A stretch of 64,000 bases of DNA, from positions 128,051 through 192,050 of the forward strand of contig JADJLL010000006.1 in the NCBI GenBank assembly GCA_016710095.1. The letters run 5' to 3'. Within the stretch, counting starts at the first letter, position 1. Every line of letters begins with the position of its first letter. Origin of the DNA: Candidatus Eiseniibacteriota bacterium. Its GTDB lineage: Bacteria > Eisenbacteria > RBG-16-71-46. Shown one piece after another: positions 45,442 to 53,988 of the stretch. Below the pieces are notes generated by a model. It worked only from the letters and a program-made list of their open reading frames with translations, was not told the DNA's origin and did not search any database. A program made the position numbers and the translations under genes.

Positions 45442-45982
45442 GGACCTGCACCTCCTCGGCCGCGTGGCCCTTCATGAGCTGTTCGATCTTCGCGGCTTCG
45501 GCGGCCGAGCACGGCACCCAGATGCCGATGCGGTCTTCCTGGAAGCGCGGATCGTACGGCGCGACCTGCTTGAGCTGCGGCAGGCGGCCGAGCGCCAGCA
45601 TGCCGAGCAGATTCGACAGGCCGGCGATGAGAATCATGGACTCGTACCCGAGCACGGTCATGGGGGGAACCGAGAAGAGTTCCTTGCCGCCGATGACGAG
45701 CGGCCACGACGCGATCGAGTAGAAGCAGAGCGCGAAACCGCCCGTCACGCCGAGGAAGCCGCCGACGGCGGTGACCCAGCGCACGAGCGAGGGCCCCTGC
45801 TCCATCGCGTGCTCGATCTCGTGATGCGGCACGGGCGAGAAGACGTTGAGGTTCTTGTGGCCCGCGCCGCGCAGCGCCGTCACGGCGTCGGTGGCGTCGT
45901 CCACGTAGTACCAGATGCCCATCACGCCGTGGAACTTCGGCGCGGGCGGGTTCAGGAGTCCGTCGATCATCTTGAGGATCAT
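45434..45982 (-). CDS. actD: Alternative complex III, subunit ActD (DUF3341)
   Basis: 182 residues. The N-terminal cytoplasmic part (GVMGIWYYVDDATDAVTALR, VFSPVPHHEIEHAM) is the DUF3341 signature, followed by two helices (VTAVGGFLGVTGGFALCFY and ILIAGLSNLLGMLALGRLP) and a short soluble end with RFQEDRIGIWVPC. It has no cofactor site and is considered structural in this complex. The ATG at 45980-45982 overlaps the actC stop by one base (TGATG); longer in-frame extensions are inside actC. Confidence 0.93.
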   Translation of the reverse strand: MILKMIDGLLNPPAPKFHGVMGIWYYVDDATDAVTALRGAGHKNLNVFSPVPHHEIEHAMEQGPSLVRWVTAVGGFLGVTGGFALCFYSIASWPLVIGGKELFSVPPMTVLGYESMILIAGLSNLLGMLALGRLPQLKQVAPYDPRFQEDRIGIWVPCSAAEAAKIEQLMKGHAAEEVQVHA

Positions 45983-47355
45983 CAGTGCGCCCTCCTCTTC
46001 GGCATCGGGAGGGTCTCCTTGATCTCGGCGATCGAGAAGGCCGGCAACACGCGCACGAACACGAGGAAGAACATGAAGAACCACGCGAAGGATCCGACGA
46101 TGAGCGCGAGCTCCGTGATCGAGATCCGGTAGTAGAACCAGTTCGCGGGGTTGAACGTGCGCGTGAGCGACGTGACGATGATCACGAAGCGTTCGAACCA
46201 CATGCCGATGTTCACGAAGATGCTGAGCACCAGCAGCGCCGTCATGTTCCGTCGCACCGACTTGAACCAGAGCGACATCGGGAAGATGACGTTGCACGAG
46301 AACATGATCCAGAACGCCCACCAGTAGTGGCCGGTGGCGCGGAACCAGAAGACGTCTCGCTCCGCCGCGCTGGGGCCGTACCAGGCCATGAAGAACTCGG
46401 TCAGGTACGAGTAGCCGACCATGCAGCTCGTGAGCAGCACGAGCTTGGCGAGCTTCTCCATGTGATCGATCGTGACCAGGTGCTGAAGGCCGAAGCCCTT
46501 GCGGATGATCACGAGCAGGAAGATCACCATGCCGACGCCGGAGAAGATGGCGCCCGCCACGAAGTACGGGGCGAAGAGCGTCGAGTGCCAGCCGGGCGTC
46601 TGCGCCATCGCGAAGTCCCAGGACACGACGCTGTGCACGGAGAACACGAGCGGCGTCGCGAGGGCGGCGAAGAACAGGTACGCGCCGTAGAAGTGCTTCC
46701 ACTGGTAGTTCGCGCCGGTCCAGCCGAACGAGAAGATCGTGTAGATGAGCTTGAGGATCGGATGCTTGGCCCGGTCACGCGCAGCGGCGCAGTCCGGAAT
46801 CAGGCCGACGAGGAAGAAGATGCTCGACACGGTCAGGTACGTGTTCACGGCGAACACGTCCCACTCGAGCGGCGAGCGGATGTTCGTCCAGAGCTGGCGC
46901 TGGTTCGGGTACGGGAAGAGCCAGTAGTCGAACCACGGACGGCCGGTGTGGATGGCCGGGAACATCGCGGCGGTCAGCACCCCGAACACGGTCATCGCTT
47001 CTGCGATGCGGTAGACCGCGCGCCGGAAGTGCGACCGGAACAGGAAGAGCACGGCGGACACGAGCGTGCCGCAGTGCGCGATGCCGACCCAGAACACGAA
47101 GTTCGTGATGTCGACGGCCCACATGACGGGGCGCATGAAGCCGGAAACGCCCCAGCCGTGCACGATCAGGTTTCGAACGGCGGCGAGCGCGACGGCGAGC
47201 ACAACGAGGTCGAACAGGAACAGCGCCCACCAGACCTTGCCCGGCCAGGCCACCATGCTCAGGACGTCGTCGTTGAGCGATTTCTGGGTGACCGGGCGGT
47301 CCGGAACGTCGTTCACGCCGTCCACGGCGATATTCTTCAGGGTCGTCGAGCTCAC
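45982..47355 (-). CDS. actC: Alternative complex III, polytopic NrfD-like subunit ActC
   Basis: 457 residues with about ten membrane helices. NrfD/PsrC family; forms the main quinol site next to ActB. Recognisable segments are WALFLFDLVVLAVALAAVR, FPAIHTGRPWFDYWLFPYP, SVHSVVSWDFAMAQTPGWH and MWFERFVIIVTSL. It begins with GTG (47353-47355) overlapping the actB stop (GTGA) and ends overlapping actD, so stoichiometric translation with its partners is expected. Confidence 0.95.
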   Translation of the reverse strand: MSSTTLKNIAVDGVNDVPDRPVTQKSLNDDVLSMVAWPGKVWWALFLFDLVVLAVALAAVRNLIVHGWGVSGFMRPVMWAVDITNFVFWVGIAHCGTLVSAVLFLFRSHFRRAVYRIAEAMTVFGVLTAAMFPAIHTGRPWFDYWLFPYPNQRQLWTNIRSPLEWDVFAVNTYLTVSSIFFLVGLIPDCAAARDRAKHPILKLIYTIFSFGWTGANYQWKHFYGAYLFFAALATPLVFSVHSVVSWDFAMAQTPGWHSTLFAPYFVAGAIFSGVGMVIFLLVIIRKGFGLQHLVTIDHMEKLAKLVLLTSCMVGYSYLTEFFMAWYGPSAAERDVFWFRATGHYWWAFWIMFSCNVIFPMSLWFKSVRRNMTALLVLSIFVNIGMWFERFVIIVTSLTRTFNPANWFYYRISITELALIVGSFAWFFMFFLVFVRVLPAFSIAEIKETLPMPKRRAH

Positions 47356-50300
47356 GCGTGGCCCTCGTTCGTGGTTTCACGCTGGATCTTCTGCAGGTAC
47401 GTCACGCCCGGACGCGTGTGCAGCTCTTCGAGCACCCAGTACTTGCGCTCGCCGTAGCTCTTCGCGTGGACGGCGCTCGCGGGATCCGCGAGGTCGCCGA
47501 ACGTGATGGCCTGCGTGGGGCAACTCTGCGAGCAGGCGGTCTGGATCTCGCCGTCACGCAGTTCGCGCTTCTCGTCACGCGCGTTGCCCTTGCCTTCCAG
47601 AATGCGCTGGACGCACATCGTGCACTTCTCCATGACGCCCTTCGAGCGCACGGTCACGTCCGGGTTGAGCTGCCAGTTGAGCGGCTCGGGGAAGGCGAAC
47701 GTCGTCTTCTCCGGCGCCGAGTAGTCGAACCAGTTGAACGAGCGCGCCTTGTACGGGCAGTTGTTGGAGCAGTACCGCGTGCCGACGCAGCGGTTGTACA
47801 CCTGACCGTTGAGGCCTTCGGAGGTGTGGTAGGTCGCGTAGACCGGGCACACCATCTCGCACGGCGCGTCGCTGCAGTGCTGGCACATGCTGGGCAGGAA
47901 GCGCACGTCGTTCGCGCCGCCGTCGAGCTTGTCCTCGAAGCGGTCGATGCGGATCCACGCCATCTCGCGGCCCTTCTTGATCAGCTCGGGCCCGACGACG
48001 GGAATGTTGTTCTCGGCGTAGCACGCGACCACGCAGGCCGCGCAGCCGTTGCACGCGTTGAGGTCGATGGCCATCGCCCAGCGGTGCTTGGCGTTCTTGC
48101 CGTAGCTGCCTTCGGACACCGGCTCCGACTTCGGGTGGCGCACCTTCTCCTTCGGCTCGAAAGCCGAGAGCGAATGCGCCGGCGGGACGTAGCCTTCCGG
48201 CCGCGCGAGCGGCTCGGTGTACTTGCCGGGCTTCGTCTGCACTTCCTCGGAGAGGATGCCGCCCTTTTCGGTGAGACGGCCGAGCGAATGACCGGCGTGT
48301 GCGCCGTGTTCGCCGTGTCCGCCCGCCAGCAGCGCGGCGACCGGGATCACCTGCGCGAGCTCGCGCTCGTGCTGGTTCTTCTCGGCCTGCTGCAGGTAGA
48401 GACCCATCGCCTTCGAGCCGCGCGAGAGCTTCGCGCGCGCGCCCTGGTAGGCCAGCGCGCCGCTCGCCGCGTCCGTGCCCTCGGGCAGGAGCGCCAGCGC
48501 GTTGACGCCGCGCGCCTGGGCGTAGCGGCCGTAGGCCGTGTGGCCTTGGCCGAGGCCGAGCGCCACGGTGTCCTTGCGGATGCCCGAGTACAGGTAGGCC
48601 GGCACTTCGACCTTGCCCGCGCTCGTCTCGATCACGATCGCGTCGCCGCTCTTCACTCCGAGCTTCTTGGCGGTCTCGGGATGAATCTCGGCCCAGGATC
48701 CCCACACGGCCTTGGAGGTCATGTCGGGGAGTTCCTGCAGCCACGGCTTGTTCGCGCCGCGACCGTCGTAGAAGTTGTTCGAAGGCGTCACGACGAGCGC
48801 GAAGTCGCCTTCCGCGGCCGCGGGAGCGGCGAACGCCGGCGTGCCGGCCCAGCGCACGGACGTGTTCGCGGCGTCTTCCCACACACCACCGGCGGCCACC
48901 GTCTCGTCCCAGAACAGGTCGAACGAGCGGCCGTTGCCGAAGCGCGCGTGCTGCGCCTTCCAGCGAGCCTTGAGGTCGTCGAACGCCGTGGCGCCCCACG
49001 CGCCGGTCACGTTGGCCGCGGTGGCGAGCGTGATGAGCGTGTCGCCGAACGGACGCGAGTCGAACATCGGCAGCGGGCGCATGGAGGGCTGCTGCAGCGA
49101 CCAGACCCCCTTCGCCGACTGCGCGTCGCCCCAGCTCTCGAGCGCGTGCGCCGAGGGCAGGATCACGTCGCAGAGCGCCGCGGTCTCGTCGAGCGTGCCC
49201 GACAGCGAAACCTTGAAGCCGACCTTGCCGAAGCCGTCCGCGAACTTGGTCCACGCGGGCGTCGAGTACGCGGGGTTCGTGCCGTGCACGAACGCGACGT
49301 CGAACGCGCCGTTCGCCATCTCGGCGACGATCGCGGCGAACTCCGCGTAGGACGCGAGGCCGTCGAGGTTCAGCGGGCGGTCGAACAGCACCGTGCTGCC
49401 GACGTTGCCGGCGGCGTAGTTGAGCAGGTTCACCGCGGCGACGAGCGCCGTGGCGTTCGGACCCTGCGTCGCGATGCCACCCGCGATCGCGAGCGACTTG
49501 CCGCTCGACTTCGCGAAGAGGCGCGCGAGACGCTGGACGTCTTCGGCCTTCACGTCGGTCTGCGCCGCGACCGCTTCCGGCGTGAACGCCGAGACGGCCG
49601 AGAGCATCGCGCCGCGCTCGCCGAGCGCCGGTCCGAGATTCTCGTTGAGGATCACGTGCGCCATGCCCAGCGCGAGCGAAAGCTCGGCGCCCGGCTTGAT
49701 GGCGACCCATTCGTCGGCGTTCGCGCCCGTCAGCGACAGGCGCGGCTCGACGGAGATGAAGTGCCCGGCGCCGTCCTCGTGCTTCGCGCGCATGGCGGCG
49801 AAGCCGCGCGCCTGCGAGACCGGCTGGCCGAACGTCTCGAGGAAGTCCGTGCCGAACGACACCACGCACCGCGCGTTCTCGAACGCGTAGCGCGGCACCG
49901 AGGCGAGGCCGAACGTCTTCGCGTTCGCGGCCTTCACGGCTTCGTAGCCGAACGGCTCCCACATCACGAGGCGGGCGCCGGCGGCGGCGGCCCACTCGGA
50001 AGCGAGCGCGCGCGTCGAACCGGACTCGAGCCCCGTGAGGAGCAGCGTCTTGCCCTTCGCCGCGGCGAGCTTCTCGCCCACCATGGCGATCGCTTCGTCC
50101 CACGTGACGTTCTTCCACGTGGCGCCGTTGCGCACCATCGGGGACTTCACGCGATCGGGATCGTAGAGCCCCTGCAGGCCGGACTGGCCGCGGGCGCAGA
50201 GACCGCCCTGGCCGATCGGGTGCTTGGGATTGCCTTCGATCTTGATGGCGCGCCCTTCACGCGCGCGCACCACGATGCCGCAACCGACGGGGCATTCGCG

Positions 50301-50471
50301 GCACGTGCTCGCGTAGTGGTACGGCACGCCCGGAAGGATGTCGTCCGGCGCGACGAGATACGGATAGAGCTTGTCCGCCGGGGGCTTGGCGCAACCTGCG
50401 GCGGCGCCGGCCACACCGACACCGACCAGCTTCAGGAAGTCGCGACGGCTGAAGACCACGGAATCCGACAT
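47352..50471 (-). CDS. actB: Alternative complex III, iron-sulfur/molybdopterin-like subunit ActB
   Basis: 1039 residues. Tat signal with FSRRDFLKLVGVGVAG, then Cys in AAGC. The N-terminal molybdopterin-oxidoreductase-like half retains CRECPVGCG and GGLCARG but belongs to the ActB type, in which the Mo cofactor is thought to be absent. The C-terminal ferredoxin-like half (from about 790) has CNGCAACVVAC, CQHCSDAPCEMVCP, CVGTRYCSNNCPYK, CTMC and CSQSCP, the ligands for the chain of Fe-S clusters. AGAGGA before the ATG overlaps the actA stop. It works on the outer face of the membrane, passing electrons from quinol to the haems. Confidence 0.96.
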   Translation of the reverse strand: MSDSVVFSRRDFLKLVGVGVAGAAAGCAKPPADKLYPYLVAPDDILPGVPYHYASTCRECPVGCGIVVRAREGRAIKIEGNPKHPIGQGGLCARGQSGLQGLYDPDRVKSPMVRNGATWKNVTWDEAIAMVGEKLAAAKGKTLLLTGLESGSTRALASEWAAAAGARLVMWEPFGYEAVKAANAKTFGLASVPRYAFENARCVVSFGTDFLETFGQPVSQARGFAAMRAKHEDGAGHFISVEPRLSLTGANADEWVAIKPGAELSLALGMAHVILNENLGPALGERGAMLSAVSAFTPEAVAAQTDVKAEDVQRLARLFAKSSGKSLAIAGGIATQGPNATALVAAVNLLNYAAGNVGSTVLFDRPLNLDGLASYAEFAAIVAEMANGAFDVAFVHGTNPAYSTPAWTKFADGFGKVGFKVSLSGTLDETAALCDVILPSAHALESWGDAQSAKGVWSLQQPSMRPLPMFDSRPFGDTLITLATAANVTGAWGATAFDDLKARWKAQHARFGNGRSFDLFWDETVAAGGVWEDAANTSVRWAGTPAFAAPAAAEGDFALVVTPSNNFYDGRGANKPWLQELPDMTSKAVWGSWAEIHPETAKKLGVKSGDAIVIETSAGKVEVPAYLYSGIRKDTVALGLGQGHTAYGRYAQARGVNALALLPEGTDAASGALAYQGARAKLSRGSKAMGLYLQQAEKNQHERELAQVIPVAALLAGGHGEHGAHAGHSLGRLTEKGGILSEEVQTKPGKYTEPLARPEGYVPPAHSLSAFEPKEKVRHPKSEPVSEGSYGKNAKHRWAMAIDLNACNGCAACVVACYAENNIPVVGPELIKKGREMAWIRIDRFEDKLDGGANDVRFLPSMCQHCSDAPCEMVCPVYATYHTSEGLNGQVYNRCVGTRYCSNNCPYKARSFNWFDYSAPEKTTFAFPEPLNWQLNPDVTVRSKGVMEKCTMCVQRILEGKGNARDEKRELRDGEIQTACSQSCPTQAITFGDLADPASAVHAKSYGERKYWVLEELHTRPGVTYLQKIQRETTNEGHA

Positions 50472-50478
50472 GGGTCCT

Positions 50479-51009
50479 CTAGTGGTGACAGACCAGGCAG
50501 TCCATGGTCGCCGGACGCTTCTGGTCGTTGAGGTTCTGGCGGTGGCAGCTGACGCACCACCCCATCTTCAGCGACGAATACTGGTAGACCACGTCCATCT
50601 CCTGCACCGGGCCGTGACACTCCTGGCACTGGAAGCCGGACTGCACGTGACGCTTGTGATTGAACTTCACGTGGTCGGGCAGTGTGTGGACTTTGACCCA
50701 CGGGATCTGCTCACCGCGGTCCCAGAAGCCCGTGAGCTTGATGATCTCGGGGCGATCCGCGACGGCGATCTTGTGGCAGCCCATGCACGTACTCATCGCG
50801 GGGATGTTCGCCCACTGAGACTTGTACGCGCCGTAGTGGCAGAACCTGCAATCCATCTGCAGTTTGCCGGCGTGGATCTTGTGGCTGAATTTGATGGGCT
50901 GCGCCGGCCCCTTGTTGGCGCCCATCTGGACGCTGAACGACTGCGAAAGGGCGACGCTGGCGACCGCGAGGGTCGCGAAGACGAGTACTGCGGCGATGGT
51001 CTTGTTCAT
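50479..51009 (-). CDS. actA: Alternative complex III, pentahaem cytochrome c subunit ActA
   Basis: 176 residues. Five CxxCH haem sites are visible: CRFCH, CMGCH, CQECH, CVSCH and CLVCH. Additional His residues (FSHKIHAG, FNHKRHVQ) can supply distal ligands. One N-terminal hydrophobic segment (AAVLVFATLAVASVA) serves as signal or anchor. Five haems is the usual number for ActA. No Shine-Dalgarno stands before the ATG. Instead the start overlaps the stop of a possible 36-codon leader reading frame, and a -35/-10 pair lies only 12 bases upstream. Confidence 0.95.
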   Translation of the reverse strand: MNKTIAAVLVFATLAVASVALSQSFSVQMGANKGPAQPIKFSHKIHAGKLQMDCRFCHYGAYKSQWANIPAMSTCMGCHKIAVADRPEIIKLTGFWDRGEQIPWVKVHTLPDHVKFNHKRHVQSGFQCQECHGPVQEMDVVYQYSSLKMGWCVSCHRQNLNDQKRPATMDCLVCHH

Positions 51010-51116
51010 GGCCGTGCGGCACCGTAAGGAAGTGTTCCCGACGTGTCAACCGGATTGTGAACGTTGGCACGAAGTCCGGGCCAACTCGTGAGCGGGCCGA
51101 GCACTGACTCCTTCAT
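51006..51116 (-). CDS. Possible 36-residue leader peptide of the complex III operon
   Basis: Starts MKESVLGPLTSWPGL with GGAG seven bases before the ATG (51114-51116), the best ribosome binding site in this region. Its TGA overlaps the actA ATG (ATGA). No similarity is recognised. The overlap style is the same as between later act genes, so it may couple translation into actA. It may also be chance. Confidence 0.35.
   Translation of the reverse strand: MKESVLGPLTSWPGLRANVHNPVDTSGTLPYGAARP
51021..51049 (-). promoter_or_regulatory. Sigma-70-like promoter candidate upstream of actA
   Basis: On the minus strand, TTGACA (51044-51049), a 17-base spacer and TACGGT (51021-51026). The -35 is perfect. 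Transcription would begin only about five bases before the actA ATG, giving an almost leaderless message that bypasses the 36-codon frame. Confidence 0.5.
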
Positions 51117-51142
51117 GAACTCTCTCCTGCCGTGAGTGGCGC

Positions 51143-52633
51143 TCACAGTTTCTTTCCCGGCGCGACGCTCTTGAGCCAGTCGCCCGTGATCACGCGCTCG
51201 TCCAGCTCGCGTCCGTTGAGAATGGCGGCGTCCTCGAGCGGAATCGCGCACGGCCCGAGCTTGCCGATCATCACGTTGAACACTCCGGCCGAGGGCGATT
51301 GGCCCACGACCACGCGGTCCGGCGTCGGCGAGGCGCGACGCGCATCCTGCAGCGGACGCAGCGATCGCGCGAGCGAGCCGAGCTTCACGTCGTTCGCATC
51401 GCCCACCGCCGCGCTCTGTCCGAGGAACTGCACGAGACGATCCGGGCCCTGGCGCACCCACGCGGCGAACAGCACCGTGCCCGTGGCCGCGCCGTTCGCG
51501 GGCGGCGTCACGATGTGCCCGACCCACGCCGGCCAGCCGCCGATCGTTTCGACCGCGCCGGTGGCGCTCGCGACGCGTCCGTCACGCTTGAGCGCGGCCA
51601 CGTATTCCGCGGGCGACAGCGTGCCGGCGTTGGGCGCGAGCGTGACCTGCGCGAACGCCGCCTTCGACGGCTCCTGCGCGACGAGCGACGAGTGGCTGTT
51701 CTGCTTCGCCCACCCGTCGGGGAACAGGAGTTCGAATCCCATGCCCGGCTGGTAGAAACGCGAGCCGTCGAAGTAGCCGCCGCGCGGATCCTCGCCGAAC
51801 ACGACGCCGCGGAGCCGGTCCATGTACGTCTTCTGCTGCACGAGAAGTCCCGTGCGCGTGCCGACGGCCGTCGCCGCGAGCGCGGTCGTTCGCGCTTCGC
51901 GATCGCCCGGATCGGGATGCGTGCTCAGGTAGAACGGCAGCGAGCTGCCGCCGCGTTCGCCGATGCGCTTGAGCATCGCGTACGTCGCGGGGATCTCGCG
52001 CGGGTCGTAACCCGCCGCGATCGCGTACTTGATGCCGAGCGCGTCCGACTGGCTCTCGTCGTCGCGGCCGTACTTGAGCATGAGCAGCCCGAGCGCCTGC
52101 TCGGCCGCGCCGCTGTAGCGCGCGAACGTCTGCGAGAACGCGCCGGCGAGCCCGAGGCCGAGCCCGGCGAGCTGCTGCTGCGTGATGTGCTTGGCGGAGT
52201 GGCGCGCGGTGACGTGGCCGATCTCGTGGCCGAGCACGCCCGCGAGCTGCGCCTCGCTGTTCAGGTGCGCGAGGATGCCGCGCGTGATGTAGATGTAGCC
52301 GCCCGGCATCGCGAACGCGTTCACCACCGGATCGTCGAGCACGGTGAAGTGCCAGTCGAGGTTCGGCAGCTCGCTCACCTTCGCGAGTTTCTTGCCGACG
52401 CTGTCCACGTAGGCCTGCAGCTTCGCGTCGTCGTACTGGCCGTACTCGGCGAGCGTCGCCGAGTAGCCGTCCTTGCCGATCTGCAGTTCCTGGTCGGCGG
52501 AGACGAGCGAAAGCTCACGCTTGCCGGTGACGGGATTGACCGCGCAACCGGTCAGCAGCAGCAGCGAGGTGAGCGCGAAGAGTGCGGCGAACGCCGTGAG
52601 GGCGCGGTGTGCGCGACGCAGTCCGAGTGCCAT
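51143..52633 (-). CDS. M48-family metallopeptidase lipoprotein
   Basis: 496 residues. Lipobox LLTGC after a hydrophobic signal, so probably attached to the inner face of the outer membrane. Zinc motif HEIGH in GVLGHEIGHVTARHSA, with the third ligand Glu in DDESQSDALGIKYA. NPVTGKRELSLVSADQEL near the N-terminus is typical of the BepA/YcaL-like group that degrades misassembled outer-membrane proteins. The C-terminal ~200 residues (GFELLFPDGW, DVKLGSLARSLRPL) form an additional domain in place of the TPRs of BepA. It is upstream of and in the same direction as the complex III operon, but 133 bases away. Confidence 0.92.
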   Translation of the reverse strand: MALGLRRAHRALTAFAALFALTSLLLLTGCAVNPVTGKRELSLVSADQELQIGKDGYSATLAEYGQYDDAKLQAYVDSVGKKLAKVSELPNLDWHFTVLDDPVVNAFAMPGGYIYITRGILAHLNSEAQLAGVLGHEIGHVTARHSAKHITQQQLAGLGLGLAGAFSQTFARYSGAAEQALGLLMLKYGRDDESQSDALGIKYAIAAGYDPREIPATYAMLKRIGERGGSSLPFYLSTHPDPGDREARTTALAATAVGTRTGLLVQQKTYMDRLRGVVFGEDPRGGYFDGSRFYQPGMGFELLFPDGWAKQNSHSSLVAQEPSKAAFAQVTLAPNAGTLSPAEYVAALKRDGRVASATGAVETIGGWPAWVGHIVTPPANGAATGTVLFAAWVRQGPDRLVQFLGQSAAVGDANDVKLGSLARSLRPLQDARRASPTPDRVVVGQSPSAGVFNVMIGKLGPCAIPLEDAAILNGRELDERVITGDWLKSVAPGKKL

Positions 52634-52687
52634 GGACGAGTGTTCCTCCTTGAACGCTGGAACGTGGAGCGGGAAGCGTTGCTTCTT

Positions 52688-53869
52688 CTAGTAGCGCGGC
52701 ACGGCCGGATCTTCGGCCGACCACGCGTCGATGCCACCGTCGAGATTGATCACGCGCGTGAATCCGTCGCGCAGGAGCCACTCCGCGGCGGCCATGCTGC
52801 GCGCGCCATGGTGGCACATCACCACGACCGGGCGGGTGCGGTCCAGCTCGGACGCCCGCAGGGGAACCAGCGCGAGGGGAATGTCCACCGTGCCGCCGAC
52901 GCTCGCGAGGCGCAACTCGAAAGGTTCGCGCACGTCGAGGAGCGTGAAATCCTCGCCGCGCGAACGCATCGCGATCACCTCGCGTGCACTCACGTGAGCG
53001 GGGCGGCCGTGCTCCGGCGCCCGCGTCTCCCGAGGCATTTCCTTCATCCCGCACCACTCCTCGTAGTCCACCAGTTCGCGAATGCTCGGCGCGTCGCCGC
53101 ACAGCGGGCACGCGGGATCGCGGCCGATGCGCACTTCGCGCACGCGCATGGTCCACGCGTCGTAGAGCAGCAGCCGGCCGAGCAGCGTCTCGCCGCCGCC
53201 CAGCAGCAGCTTGATCGCCTCGGTCGCCTGGATGCTGCCGATCACACCGGGCAGCACGCCGAGCACGCCGGCCTCGGCGCACGAGGGCACCGTGCCCGGC
53301 TCGGGCGGCTGCGGGAACAGGCAGCGGTAACAAGGGCCCGTGCGCGCATCGAACACGCTCGCCTGCCCCTCGAAGCGCAGGATGCTGCCGTACACGTACG
53401 GCTTGCCCGCGAGCGCGCACGCGTCGTTCACGAGGTAGCGCGCGGGAAAGTTGTCGGTGCCGTCGAGCACGACGTCGTACTGCTCGATCACCGCGAGCGC
53501 GTTCGTGCGGTCGAGCTTCAGGTCGTGCGTCTCGACCGTGACGTGGGGGTTGAGGTCGGCCAGCCGCGCGCGCATGGAGTCCAGCTTCGGCCAGCCGATC
53601 TGCTCGGTGCCGTGCGCGATCTGGCGCTGCAGGTTGCTCTCCTCGACCGCGTCGAAGTCCACGAGACCGATGCGTCCGACGCCGGCGGCGGCGAGGTACA
53701 GCGCCGCGGGCGAGCCGAGCCCGCCGCATCCGACGACGAGCACGCTGCCGCCTTTCAAGCGGCGCTGGCCGTCCTCACCCACTTCGCCCAGCGTCAGGTG
53801 ACGGCCGTAGCGGCGCAGCTCTTCGCGCGTGAGTTTGGGGAACGACTCGGACGGGATCGTCGGGGGCAT
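52688..53869 (-). CDS. moeZ: MoeB/ThiF-type adenylyltransferase fused to rhodanese (MoeZ type)
   Basis: 393 residues. The E1-like adenylation domain has the ATP loop VVGCGGLGSPAALYLAAAG and the acidic strand LVDFDAVEESNLQRQ, with zinc ligands CYRC and CPLC and the conserved Cys in VPSCAEAGVLG. A C-terminal rhodanese domain (about 285-390) has the active Cys in VVMCHHGARSM. The fusion activates the C-terminus of a ubiquitin-like sulfur carrier (MoaD/ThiS/CysO) and transfers sulfur to it, for molybdopterin, thiamine or cysteine synthesis. Which carrier cannot be told. The ATG at 53867-53869 has GGAG four bases upstream. Confidence 0.93.
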   Translation of the reverse strand: MPPTIPSESFPKLTREELRRYGRHLTLGEVGEDGQRRLKGGSVLVVGCGGLGSPAALYLAAAGVGRIGLVDFDAVEESNLQRQIAHGTEQIGWPKLDSMRARLADLNPHVTVETHDLKLDRTNALAVIEQYDVVLDGTDNFPARYLVNDACALAGKPYVYGSILRFEGQASVFDARTGPCYRCLFPQPPEPGTVPSCAEAGVLGVLPGVIGSIQATEAIKLLLGGGETLLGRLLLYDAWTMRVREVRIGRDPACPLCGDAPSIRELVDYEEWCGMKEMPRETRAPEHGRPAHVSAREVIAMRSRGEDFTLLDVREPFELRLASVGGTVDIPLALVPLRASELDRTRPVVVMCHHGARSMAAAEWLLRDGFTRVINLDGGIDAWSAEDPAVPRY

Positions 53870-53988
53870 GGTTCTCCGGCGTGGCGGCGCGGGTGGGATC
53901 GCGAAGCGCACGTTAGTGCGAACACGGCCGTGCGTGCCACGCCGAAATCGCGCCGCGTCGCTGGCGCGCGCCACGCGTGCCGATTAGG

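Noticed and set aside
47352..50471. ActB as a genuine molybdenum oxidoreductase (formate dehydrogenase-like)
   Set aside because: Surrounding genes are the full complex III set and the fused ferredoxin half is ActB-type; the N-terminal Cys motif alone does not indicate a Mo enzyme.
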